Shown here piece after piece: positions 35,301-45,009 of a stretch of DNA of 64,000 nt (within the stretch, counting starts at the first letter, position 1; the number at the start of each line of letters is the position of its first letter). A program made the position numbers and the translations under genes. Source of the stretch: Rhynchonema sp. JSB1_4 (Eukaryota > Nematoda > Chromadorea > Monhysterida > Xyalidae); assembly GCA_030248065.1 (NCBI GenBank), contig JASAMV010004377.1, positions 1 through 64,000 of the forward strand, written 5' to 3'. The notes under the pieces were generated by a model. It made no database searches and had not been told where the DNA came from. It worked only from the letters and a program-made list of their open reading frames with translations.

Positions 35301-36440
35301 TAGATTATGTGGGCCAAATTAGAATTTTGGCTAGAAAAGCGTTAAAACACGTTTATTTTGCCTTATAACACACAGAACTTTACTTCGTTTAGCCATCATT
35401 TCTTCCTAAAACGCACCTTTTCAAACTTTTTTCACTCGTTTCTTTACTTGTTCCGCGGAACAGGTATAAGCGCACCCCATCTTATTACGAAAGCTTTCGG
35501 GTCAATCGCAACTTCAGGTCTCAACAGAAATCTGACAAGTCAATGAAAAACTGCGGACTCTTACCAGTGTTATAGCACCGCTGCCGTCAATGCATCCCGT
35601 GACTGCCACATTACGTATGATGGGTCTTGAGTTTGTGATTTCAGCGTACACCCCTGTGAATAGTCCTAACATTGCACTTGTTCCGTGCAACGTTGGCTGG
35701 CTTTGCGGGTTGACGAATACGGTTCTGTCCTTGCGGTCGAGGTCGATATAGCCTGCCTAAAAATTAAATTGTGTACTTTTTCACTATTCTTGACTGAGCC
35801 TTGGTACAGTATTTCGCGCGCTCATTGTGTGACATGGGATTGAAAATGCCATGCCACATTTCTTCGAAACCATAAATAGCTATACTCTGAGAATACCTTT
35901 GGGAGAAACTTTTCAAAGCGTTGCCTGATCCGTAAAGCGCATTATGCGTGTGTTAGCTGCAGCGGTCACTTGACTGCCAATCACTCAACACACAAGTCTA
36001 ACGTAGTGATTTGCGAAATGCTACGAAACTCAGCTGGCTGCGCGAGCTGCGTGCGCTGTACACGGATTACCTAGACTAACAGTTAGGCATGCAATGTTTC
36101 AAAGCGAGCGAAACACCGCAGTGTGTTTCCCACGCCTACGCCACGGAACGAGGGGCGAACAAAGGTTGACAACTGGAATGGAAAATTAAGTTGAAAGTGC
36201 AACCAACTGTGATCAGCAACTTGATTGCTTTGATCACCATTGAGACGCCGTTGGCGAATGAAAGGTCCGGATATGGGTCCACCACGATGGTTAGATTAGC
36301 CTTTTCGCCGATATCTTCCGACATAAAGAAGGCTGTCGATGGAATTTGATCGCGCTGAATTCGCTCGTTTGTGCTGTCGAATACCAGCACGAAACAGCCA
36401 CCTTCCGTACATTCTTCTCCCGGTGGCACTTCTTCGTTAC
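29376..36440 (-). CDS. Lon-type (S16) serine protease-domain protein, 5' end not found
   Basis: Exons in coding order: 36440-36208, 35756-35565, 29751-29640 and 29587-29376 (stop), giving 249 codons in phase; the acceptor before 29587 is weak (CTGAG). Seen: QPTLHGTSAMLGLFTGV corresponds to the Lon catalytic-Ser segment (usually DGPSAG); IIRNVAVTGCIDGSGAITL then VGGLEAKMFF corresponds to the Lon VTGEI...GG.KEK region, keeping the catalytic Lys; and NVIVPEANRFQV matches the Lon VIIPEEN segment. The Ser/Lys pair is therefore present. Lon proteases degrade proteins with an AAA+ module; no AAA+ segment is in the exons found, and the first exon (FVLVFDSTNERIQRDQ) is not recognisable. The 5.8-kb intron between 35565 and 29751 contains a 4.7-kb fold-back element. 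Upstream exons must exist because the first one opens in mid-codon. A diverged LONP homologue or a lineage-specific S16 protein are both possible. Confidence 0.65.
29770..29975 (-). pseudogene. Unrecognised coding segment, copy 2 (broken)
   Basis: Second copy of the segment at 28140-28320, now inside the large Lon-like intron and only about 20 bp from the acceptor of its next exon. It keeps FNALKTAVIVVDDNPQVDK in one frame and VLLDGCCCDETFAVYF in another, with a stop in VART context between them. Each copy is broken at a different place, so the ancestral frame can be inferred only by comparing them. Confidence 0.5.
31470..31660. repeat. Dispersed repeat N, copy 2, inside the fold-back loop
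   Basis: Begins ACTACGCCAACACGAGCC and ends GGCTCGTGTTGGCGTAGT, a near-perfect inverted pair; the interior matches the copies at 23578 and 55755. This is the most intact copy. Confidence 0.78.
32114..33765. mobile_element. Fold-back element Q nested inside the larger fold-back
   Basis: CTCGGGACACAACCGAAGG at the left is inverted at 33735-33765 (CCTTCGGTTATGTCCCGAG). Long inner blocks such as CTCTTGGTGGAGCGAC and CGGACACATTTTTCGAAAAC also have diverged inverse partners. Arms are about 400-650 bp. The pieces of the outer element's tandem units resume on both sides. Confidence 0.78.
34785..34998. mobile_element. MITE (family S) enclosing telomere-type repeats
   Basis: Ends GCATGTTGGGAAAAGC and GCTTTTCCCAAAATGCC are inverted, with TAGTCCCGTT / AACGGGACTA inside. 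It is flanked by a perfect 8-bp duplication CCATGAGC (34777-34784 and 34999-35006), which overlaps the target duplication of the adjoining fold-back. The interior is mostly GCCTAA repeats. Confidence 0.82.
34878..34949 (-). repeat. Interstitial telomere-type repeat (TTAGGC)n
   Basis: About a dozen GCCTAA hexamers (TTAGGC on the minus strand), the telomere word of most nematodes, with a few substitutions and one TAGTAA interruption. It is confined between the inverted ends of MITE S, so it travelled with or expanded inside the element and is not necessarily a chromosome-fusion scar. Confidence 0.88.
35069..35478. mobile_element. Inverted-repeat element containing an eroded family R end
   Basis: GGGTGCGCTTATACACG at the left is inverted as GTATAAGCGCACCCC at the right. 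Just inside the left end, CAGGGTTGGGCAAAAAT is a family R terminus, and the interior repeats the CTTGATTTTCC phrase of the R2 subfamily. The opposite R end is not recognisable. Confidence 0.65.
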
Positions 36441-37168
36441 CTGAAATGAATGCACTTGTTTAATGGGGGCATTTTTCTACTCAAAGCTTCTTCAAACTTC
36501 GCACGAAGTTAGCCACAACTTAAGACGTCATAAAAGTCAAGACACCGGGAGTCTAACGTTTAACATGCGACCAGGAGATACATTTGAAGAGGATCATCCA
36601 GAAACAAAACCCACTGCAGCCCAGCCCAATTTATAGCTGCGCATTCAGGCAAACCACCTGATTAATGTGCAGCTATAAATTGGGCTGGTTCGCTGCGGGT
36701 TTTGACCCTTTTTGCTCTGTTGCAATGCTTCCGAGTTTACGTTCCCCTAAATACAGTCGGCCCTCTTTATAGTGACTCTCTACATATAGACGAACCCTCT
36801 TTCTTAAGAGAAACTGGCCGGGTCCCAAATTTTTATGTGCAATAGCTCACTTTTTGCGCAAATTTCTGTATTGTGTGTGGGGACAAGCTTTGCACTCTGA
36901 CTACTACTTTAACGACTGGAACCTCGCACCTGAAAGTGACACAAATTTGAGGCACCACTGGTTAAGCATCAAAAATAGTTCAGCATAAAGTACAAAAGAA
37001 AACAGAACGCTGTGCAATTCAAGCACCCATTGCAAGAATTATTGTGTTGTTTCGGCAATTTCACGTCTGAAATGGTGTTGGTATTTATACGATCATGATC
37101 TACAAAAACGCACTGTTCCAAATTCAGTTAATGTCCGGCCACATGCGATATACATACATACATACTGT

Positions 37169-37848
37169 CAGGGTTGGGCAAAAAACATGTAAAAAAATTT
37201 TTTTAAACAGGTTTTTGAAAAAAAAATTACAAAAATTTTTTTTAAAATTTTTCGGGAAACAATATGTCCTAAAACGTCCAAAAATGGCCTTTTTGGGGGG
37301 GTTATTTTTTGTCATTTTTTCTCAAGGGTATAGTAAATTTCTAATTTCATTGCCTCATGCATTTTTACAGACGCAGGGAAATTCCCGTTCGAAGTCGTGG
37401 CAGGCAACATACTCAACACGCAGTCAACAAGCCACGCAGCTGGCTCATGTGCGTTTCGAATGTTTCAGTCACACAAAGCTGTGCGTGTCAGCTGCGTGGA
37501 TTGTTGACTGTGTGTTGAGCTTGTAGCCTGCTTCGACTTCGAACGGGAGTTTCCCTGCGTCTGTAAAAATGCATGAGGCAAAGAAATTAGAAACTTACTA
37601 TAGCAAAATTTTCTTCACAAAATCACCTTTGGGGCATGTATTTGGTACCTAAGATGCCACAAATGATGTTATTACGCAAACCAAGTCACAAAAGTGACTT
37701 GCCGATTAAAGTTGCATTTTTTCGCGTTTTTGCGGTTTTTTTGGGCAAATTTGATCAATTTTCCCCGAATCTGGGCGACTTTTCAAAAAAAAAATTTTAT
37801 TAAAACAATTTTTTTAAAAAACGTGTCTAAAATTTTTTTCCAACCCTG
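37169..37848. mobile_element. hAT-like MITE, family R (copy R5)
   Basis: Starts CAGGGTTGGGCAAAAAAC, ends TTTTCCAACCCTG, with a perfect 8-bp duplication CATACTGT at 37161-37168 and 37849-37856. The interior matches R1 and R4 but is interrupted at about 37328-37607 by a separate palindromic element. Confidence 0.92.
37328..37607. mobile_element. TA-flanked palindromic MITE (family X) nested in R5
   Basis: TATAGTAAATTTCTAATTTC at the left is inverted as GAAATTAGAAACTTACTATA at the right; within, TTTTTACAGACGCAGGGAAA and GTTGACTGCGTGTTGAG-type blocks also pair. Removing it restores the AAGGG...AAAATTTTCTTC phrase of R1. TA on both sides fits a Tc1/mariner-type target. Confidence 0.78.
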
Positions 37849-38804
37849 CATACTGTATGTCGTGTGCGGGCATCTTGCAGATTCTTTACAGTGGAAATTC
37901 TTTATGGTGACATAAATGAGCAGCTCCCGTTTATGTCACTATCAAGAGGGCAGACTGTACTGCACGATGTGGATAACCAGCCTTTTGGGGTCTTAGTTTG
38001 CTGAGCTGTCAAGCACGCCACCGTTTTGTGCTCAACAACTGTCATACAATCGGGTGTTGCTGACACGTGTAAAGCTTGAACGCCCTTCACCGGCTGCTGG
38101 CATCCCACACATGTGCCAGGCGTCTAAACGAAATGGTGCACATGATTCGTATTGTTTTCGTGTTCAAGTTGTAACTGAGCACCTATGTATACAGATCCAG
38201 GATGAAGGTTACCCAGATCAACATTGTACATACCTGGGTACCTTCGACTTTAATAAATTGAAGGTCATACGGTGGCCGTACATAAAAGTAGATAAAAAGA
38301 AAAATGGGCATTTTACGTGTCAAATTGCAAAATTTACTATTTCTTATTTCCGAGTTTCACAAAAGATTGGCAGTAGGAAATATTCCCTATACTTTCGTGC
38401 TGCGATTTTTGAAACTAGGAAATACAGAAAAGGCATATATTTCCTACTTCATGTTTCCTACTTTTGCACAAAACCAAAACCAATCATATTCATGCGCTGA
38501 TTACGTTGCGGTTTAGAGCTATCATCATCTATGATCTAATCTTTTGCTCGTCCACGAAACACCAGTGTACCCGTGCTGATTACTTCATCTGATTATAAAC
38601 GCACATGGAAACATCCCGAAAATACCGAAAACCCCGAAAATCTTAAATAGCGTACATACATGTGTGTTGTACAGCATGTTATTGGTGTCCCGTTTCTGCC
38701 TGATTTCGCAGACGGACGGTGCACCAGGTCATCGTCGGCGTATAAAGTATGTTTATGATCAATTTGTTAAATTGTGCAGCTATGATAATTTCCTCCCAGC
38801 ATAC

Positions 38805-40460
38805 CATTTTCAAGTCCTGAGATTGCTCCTTCCTTTGCAGATACTTCACGGTCTCCTCACGATTTTTCTTCCCTTCACTCGACTCCTTATTCTCTTCTTG
38901 CTCAGATGAAAAGTCTGTGTCCTGTTCATCTGGAGCACCCGTCGTCATCTCTCGATTTTCTTCTTGTTCACCCGACTCTGTTTTTGTTGCCCCTGCTGAT
39001 AGTTCCCCTGAATTACAGTACTTTTCATCAGGCAGTTCCTGCTTCTTCTGCTGTTCAACTGGCGCAGCAGCTGTTTCATCTCGATTTTTCTCCCCTTCAC
39101 TCGACTCCTTGTCTTTTTCAGATGAAAATTCTGTGGCCCTGGGCTCTTGGACTGGCACTGCCTGTTTCTTGTGCTGTTTAGCTGGGACAACAGTTGTCTT
39201 CTCTCCATTCTTCTCTCGTTCATCCGACTCTGTTTTCGCCTCTTCGCACCTCATGTGATTGCGCTGTTGGTTGTTCCGGATTTTCAAACTGAGTGCTTGA
39301 TGCTCCGGAGACATCTTCCGGGTTCTCCTTGAGAATCTTATTGGCGTGTTATGTTTTAGCGATTGTGCTTGAATGGTTGGTGTGGGGTTTTGTTGTTGGG
39401 TGGTTGGTTTTGGGTTTTGTTGTTGAGTGGTTGGTGTGAGTTCTTGTGTTTGAGTGGTGGTTGGTTTTGGGTCTTGTTGTTGGGTGGTTGGCTTTGGATC
39501 TTGTTGTAGAGTGGTTGGTTTTGGGTCTTGTTGTGGGGTGGTTGGCTTTGGATCTTGTTGTAGAGTGGTTGGTTTTGGGTCTTGTTGTTGGGTGGTTGGT
39601 GTGAGGTCTTGTTGTTGAGTGGTTGGTGTGAGTTCTTGTGTTTGAGTGGTGGTTGGCTTTGGATCTTGTTGTAGAGTGGTTGGTTTTGGGTCTTGTTGTG
39701 GGGTGGTTGGCTTTGGATCTTGTTGTAGAGTGGTTGGTTTTGGGTCTTGTTGTTGGGTGGTTGGTGTGAGGTCTTGTTGTTGAGTGGTTGGTGTGAGTTC
39801 TTGTGTTTGAGTGGTGGTTGGTTTTGGGTCTTGTTGTTGCGTGGTTGGTTTTGGGTCTTGTTGTTGGGTGGTTGGTGTGAGGTCTTGCTGTTGAGTGGTT
39901 GGTGTGAGTTCTTGTGTTTGAGTGGTGCTTGGTTTTGGGTCTTGCTGTTGCGTGGTTGGTTTTGGGTCTTGTTGTAGAGTGGTTGGTTTTGGGTCTTGTT
40001 GTAGAGTGGTTGGTTTTGGGTCTTGTTGTTGCGTGGTTGGTTTTGGGCATTGTTGTAGAGTGGTTGGTTTTGGGTCTTGTTGTTGGGTGGTTGGTATGAG
40101 TTCTTGTTGTTGAGTGGTTGGTCTTGGTTCTTGTTGTTCAGTGGTTGGTGTGAGTTCTTGTTGTTGAGCGGTTTGTTTTGGTTCTTGTTGTTGAGAGGTT
40201 GGTTTTGGGTCTTGTTGTTGGGTGGTTGGTTTCGGGTATTGTTGTTGAGAGGTTGGTTTTGGGTCTTGTTGTTGGGTGGTTGGTTTCGGGTCTTGTTGTT
40301 GGGTGGTTGGTGTGAGTTCTTGCTGTTGGGTGGTTGGTGTGGCGTCTTGTTGTTGAGTGGCTGGTTTTGGGTTTTCTTGTTGAGTGGTTGGTGTTGGGTC
40401 ATGTTGTTTAGTGATTGGTGCTGGATTTTGCTGTTGAGTGAGCAAAGTGGCTTCTTTGTG
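38805..40460 (-). CDS. P/T/Q-rich repetitive protein, internal exon
   Basis: A single open minus-strand stretch starts after an acceptor (ACTTTCAG) at 40460 and runs to a donor-like ATG/GTATGC at 38805, about 552 codons; no ATG opens the frame, so upstream coding exons are expected. The N-terminal two thirds is a tandem array of a nine-residue word, TTQQQDPKP with variants (TQTQELTP, TLQQDPKP), encoded by a 27-bp repeat. The C-terminal third is acidic and charged (KESSEGEKNRDETAAAP-like segments recurring about three times). No membrane span or known domain. Composition suggests a secreted, disordered or structural protein; that is inference. Because the repeat is 27 bp, the other two minus frames are also open over much of the array. 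A non-coding minisatellite is the alternative, but the open, charged C-terminal part argues for coding. Confidence 0.6.
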
Positions 40461-40788
40461 CTGAAAGTATGCTGCTGCTTCAAAACTGTGGTTTATGCAG
40501 TATAAGTGATTCCGAACCTTATGGGGTCAGTCCTGATTCACCAGGGTTTTGCATGTGTAACAGCCACATTTAGTACGCCAGTACTGTAACCCTATTATAC
40601 TTTTAGTAGGCATATTTTCGTGTGCGAACACGCCACCGTATGTTTTGACGTGTTCTTCTGACGTTATTTCACTCTGGTTTTGTGTAGTTTTAGCCAGCTA
40701 CCAGTTCAGTTACAGTTCCGTGTGCAATTCTAGGCTGAAAGTTGAAGTCGCGTGCACGCGCGTGCACGCGACTTCCTAGTGCTAAAAC

Positions 40789-41261
40789 CAGGGTTGGGCA
40801 AAAAACTTTTTTTTCAAAAAATCGTTTTTTTAAAACGCCCAGATGACCAAAATATGCCCCCAAAAAAATGGAAAACGCTCATGTTGGGAAGAAAACGTGG
40901 TTAAATGAAGTAATTCTATGTGTTCTGAGGCAAAATAAACGGGGTTCAACCCTTTTCTAGCGAGTTGTTAAGATCCCATATCAGACCCGCATTATGGGAC
41001 CAACTTTGGCCGGGGTCATCACTGAAAGTCAAACTCCGTATATCGACGTATCTTGACAAAATAAAAATTGGTCGAAAATTTTTTGAAAAAAATGGAACAA
41101 AAAATTGATTTTCCTTGATAATCAGGGTACTTTCCCTGAACAATCAGGGAAAATCAAGGAAATTCAGGGTTTAAAAAAAACGAAAAGCGACCCAGGCGTT
41201 TTTTTTGAAAAAAAACGTCGTTTCTTAAGAAAAACGCCGTCGTTTTTTTTGCCCAACCCTG
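40789..41261. mobile_element. hAT-like MITE, family R (copy R6)
   Basis: Starts CAGGGTTGGGCAAAAAAC and ends TTTTTTTGCCCAACCCTG. A perfect 8-bp duplication GCTAAAAC flanks it (40781-40788 and 41262-41269). It has the same subfamily as R2, in opposite orientation, and is the shortest clean member at 473 bp. Confidence 0.93.
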
Positions 41262-42940
41262 GCTAAAACATAGGGAGCGCACGCCAGCGCACGCGCAAAA
41301 CTTCGCAGCAAAATTTCGCTCTCCGCTGGCGGAGTCGTCAGTCATCTCACTCATGCACCGCAGGCTGTGAAACATTTTCTTGATCGGTCGTCTGTGATTA
41401 AGCGCAACGATATTGATGTTGCTGTTGTAAATGTTTTGTGCTCTTTTCGCTGAGCGAAAGTTCGCTCGTGCTCTCTGATAAAAGCGAAATTCCGCACCCA
41501 AAGGATATATGTTTCCATAAATTTCTAATTTCGCGTTGGATCCTGCATTTTTGCGGACGCAGGGAACGCTGGTATCAGAGAGCACGAGCGAAATTTCGCT
41601 CTCCGCTGGCGTCAGAGAGCGGCCTTACATCGATCTACAACCAAAAATCAACTGATCAAACTAGCGCAGCTTTAACCGACACGACGATAGCAACCGATAA
41701 AACATCGCATCACATGCCGTTCCGAGCGAAAAATTGGAGATTGGCTGGGAAACGTCAGTCAGTCAACAACCAGTCAGGCCTGGCTCTGTGATGAGGTTGT
41801 ATAATGACGAAATCTCTCTTATTCACTATTAGCTTTCTATTACTTCTTTATTCCATTCCGTTCCTACCGCACTGCAACTGAACAAGCAACGCCAGGGCCA
41901 CACATTATAAGCATTCACATTCCGTTATCAGTAATAAGTGGGTTTTCTAGCCCGCGCACTCATGCCAGACACAACATAAGCTTGCACAAACATCGTCACG
42001 AGATTCTCCCCCTCAAGAAGCTCAACGTAAATGAATATGCCTCAAATTTCAAACTCAAATGAATCATCACTACGTTCAAATGAATCTCGCTTAATAATGA
42101 ATCTATCACAATTCCAGTCCAATCAGCTGGGTGTCACCACCTTGAGTGACCGTCAGGCATGAATCTCATCATGAACCTCCCATCTGTGGCCCTCCCAACT
42201 GTCCTCGGTCCGGCTTTCTCCGCAACGTCAGGCAGCCTGTCGGTGACTCCATACGTATTTGGGGAGTGTCGTCTGTTCGTTTCGTCGTCGTTTGTTGCTG
42301 TTTGTTGCACCTCGTAGCCATCGACTGCGACTATTGTTGACCGTTTGGAGTGACGGGTTGGCTATTGGAGTTGATGTTCGACTTATCAGTGTTGAAGGGC
42401 GGTTGTACTGGAGGTGCGACCACCTTCCAGGAGCGGCATGCAGTGGTCGACTCTGCTCCTCCGCCCCCTCGGGAAGTGCGCGACGTTGCCAACCACACGC
42501 ATTGAATATCACGCGACGTTGATTAATTCCTCACTGAATTTCGACTATTCGTTGACTTTGCGTACACGTGGCCATAAATTTTTCATTGCACTTCAAAAAA
42601 TGTGCACGTAATCATCTTTCGTGAAAAATTTTGTGCCAGCTCACATAACTAGGAAAAAAGAGCCTAAACAGGCTTACGGAATTATGCAACAGACCTAGCC
42701 TAGACTTCTGATGGTACAATGGGGAGAAACAAATCTAACCGTATACTTATGACGGTACAATGGGGAGAAACAAGGATTATCGAGCAACAGTTATGCGGTC
42801 CGACCACGTGATGTAGAAAAAATGGCGTTGCATAGTTCCGGCGCCCGCTCGGTGTTCGGCACCCCTCCGTTTTTTGTCCATTTCCGTTTCTTTCAGCAGC
42901 ATTTTTCAGTAACAGAACACAATCTTCGAGCGCAATTACA
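41262..42940. other. No supported gene; palindromic word cluster
   Basis: Between 41300 and 41640 the word GAGCGAAATTTCGCTC and halves of it (AGCGAAAGTTCGCTCG, GCGAAATTCCGC) recur at least four times near AGAGAGCACGAGCG, probably another element with subterminal words. From 41800 to 42600 there is unique-looking sequence with short open frames on both strands but no recognisable protein. Confidence 0.45.
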
Positions 42941-42949
42941 CACCTTTCA

Positions 42950-44065
42950 TTTTTCGTCGGTATCAGTAAAAATAAGACCAACCCCCAAAACCACTTTTTC
43001 GAGAAAAAAGCGTTTGAAGTTGGCCTGACCGCATTTCCAACACGGTTTGGTTCCGGTAGGCTGATGTTTGGCATGGCTACGTAAGGGAGCATGCTGATCA
43101 TCATAGAAACAAAAGTAGACTTTGAAACATCATATCCAAGTAAAAACAAAGCTATTTGTCTGTTGGTTTTAGTTCACAAAAAAATAAATATAGACCAAGC
43201 CCCTTGGCGGAGCAGTTGAAAACCGAAAAATAGCCCAACCCCCATTTTCTCTGCCATTTATTTTTCACCTGCTTGAAAATGATTTAATACGGGGTTCATT
43301 AAAATGTCTTAAAAGAAGCATTATCATTCAAGACGCTTGTTACAGAGGTGGGAATCGGGCCGGGTTACCTCGGTCCGGCATGGCCGGATTCAAAAAAAGT
43401 CAGCCCGGTCCTATCCGGCCCGATTTTTTGGGCCGGGTTTTTCTGATTGTATTTTGAAGCAAACGTCGGGTGTGAAAAGATTGTTTCTGTTTGTTGAAAT
43501 CGTTGATATTTACACATTGAAAACATAAACAAAAACATCAAAAGGCTTGTCTGTGAGAAGCTTTGAACTCATGGCTCTCACAACCACAGTCAGATATGCT
43601 TCCCACTGTGCTAAAGACGCCGACAGCCAAGCCGCCTTACGATACGTTATAAACGTAATGATCGGGCCAGCAGCGACGCACTCAACGAGAGAACGTAAAG
43701 TCCCTAATACAACACACACACACAGCTGGGGTATTGTGCAACAACTCATGTGCTGAAGCAATCTTTTGTGTGTGTGTGTGTTGGGGTCGCGTGCTTTGGG
43801 GCTTGGTCTATTTTGTCCGCGAAAATTCCTCCGCCAACCAACTTGGTTTTCTTTTTCAAAAATAAGAAACTAGACCAACCCCCAACCGGAACTAGCAGGT
43901 GTTTTCAACATGCTGTAACTCAATGTACATAGCGTTTTGAGACAAAATTTTTGGTGAATGTTTAGAATAGTTTTCCAGCTACACGCTGCACACAAAAAGT
44001 GGGTTGGTCTTTGGTTGGGGCTTGGTCTTATTTTTACTGATACCGACGTTTTCTTCTTATCATTA
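42950..44065. mobile_element. Inverted-repeat element with GACCAACCCCC word array
   Basis: GTCGGTATCAGTAAAAATAA near 42957 is inverted near 44027-44050. The words AGACCAACCCCCAA or GACCAAGCCCC recur at about 42978, 43193, 43225, 43800, 43873 and 44015. A second word cluster of CCGG type lies at 43350-43440, suggesting a nested element like those at 49.8-53 kb. Terminal boundaries were not resolved. Confidence 0.55.
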
Positions 44066-44830
44066 GTCAGTGTGAGAAACAAGTGCTGTATGATTTCACC
44101 CGCCACATAATCCCACAATAGCACCCATTATCACATTTACTATGTATATTAGGTCTTATTATCCCGATTCTTATGCAACTTAACGGAATCGATTTGTTCA
44201 AATCGCTAATAATCATCAGTTGGCTTTTGTAAGAATTGGCGCCAAAATAGCAAATTCAAACAAATGTTTCAAATTCAAAACAAATGCAATGAGAAGCAGT
44301 TGGATACTGTAACTCGCAAGCAGACTTGCTTGACCGACCTGACACACTGCTTCAAATGATGTTTCACGTTGTGTGTTGCACGCTGTCGACTGCTGCACAA
44401 GTGCATGTACGTCGAACGTGGTGGGGCAGCAGACAAGTGCTGCAAAAGAAATACAGGTTGTTGATTTAATTTCGATGTGGTTTTTTTATCAGGCAGGATC
44501 TTATCAGAGCACGAGAGCTAAGCCGGTCAGTGCTTCGGTCATCTGATGTTTCACTGCGTCTTAGTATGAGCAAACGGGCTACGGTAGACAAGACACAGTA
44601 AACTAACCCAATCTGGCAGTAAAATAAGACAAACTTGACCACGGACCTCCATGATCGCATGATGATGAGATCAGCTGATGGGCGCGTGAGTTTGGCGCAA
44701 GAATTTGGTGAATTTCGCGAAATGATGGTCGGAAATTATGGTGTTGGCCGCCTGAAAATGAAAGGAATTTTGAGCTGATCAATATGTTTATACATATGTA
44801 CCTTTCAGATTATGAGTTATTATTATCAAA

Positions 44831-45009
44831 TCTATACTACTAAAACAGGAAGACGTATGTCTGTATGTGTGTCTGTGGCCCCCTCCCTCGGAGGTGCAGA
44901 CGGATCAATTTTCACGGGTAGCTTTGGGTATGCTAACGGGTCTTCGGGGAGGGGGGGCACGATACGGGCGCGGCGCTGAAGCCGGGCCGTAGGCACGGGT
45001 CCCGTCTAG
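44831..45009 (+). mobile_element. Short non-autonomous Helitron
   Basis: Begins TCTATACTACTAAAACAGG and ends with a GC-rich hairpin region followed by CTAG, inserted between A (44830) and T (45010). TC start, CTAG end and an A/T target are hallmarks of Helitrons, which leave no target duplication. Both ends, in inverse, also frame a copy at about 55250-55962. No Rep/helicase sequence. Confidence 0.7.

Noticed and set aside
38054..38500. 148-codon plus-strand open frame
   Set aside because: No recognisable protein; part of it is built from short repeated GGAAATA-type words.
42228..42512. Possible retroelement gag fragment
   Set aside because: Open on both strands, with no CCHC knuckle, protease or reverse transcriptase motif nearby.
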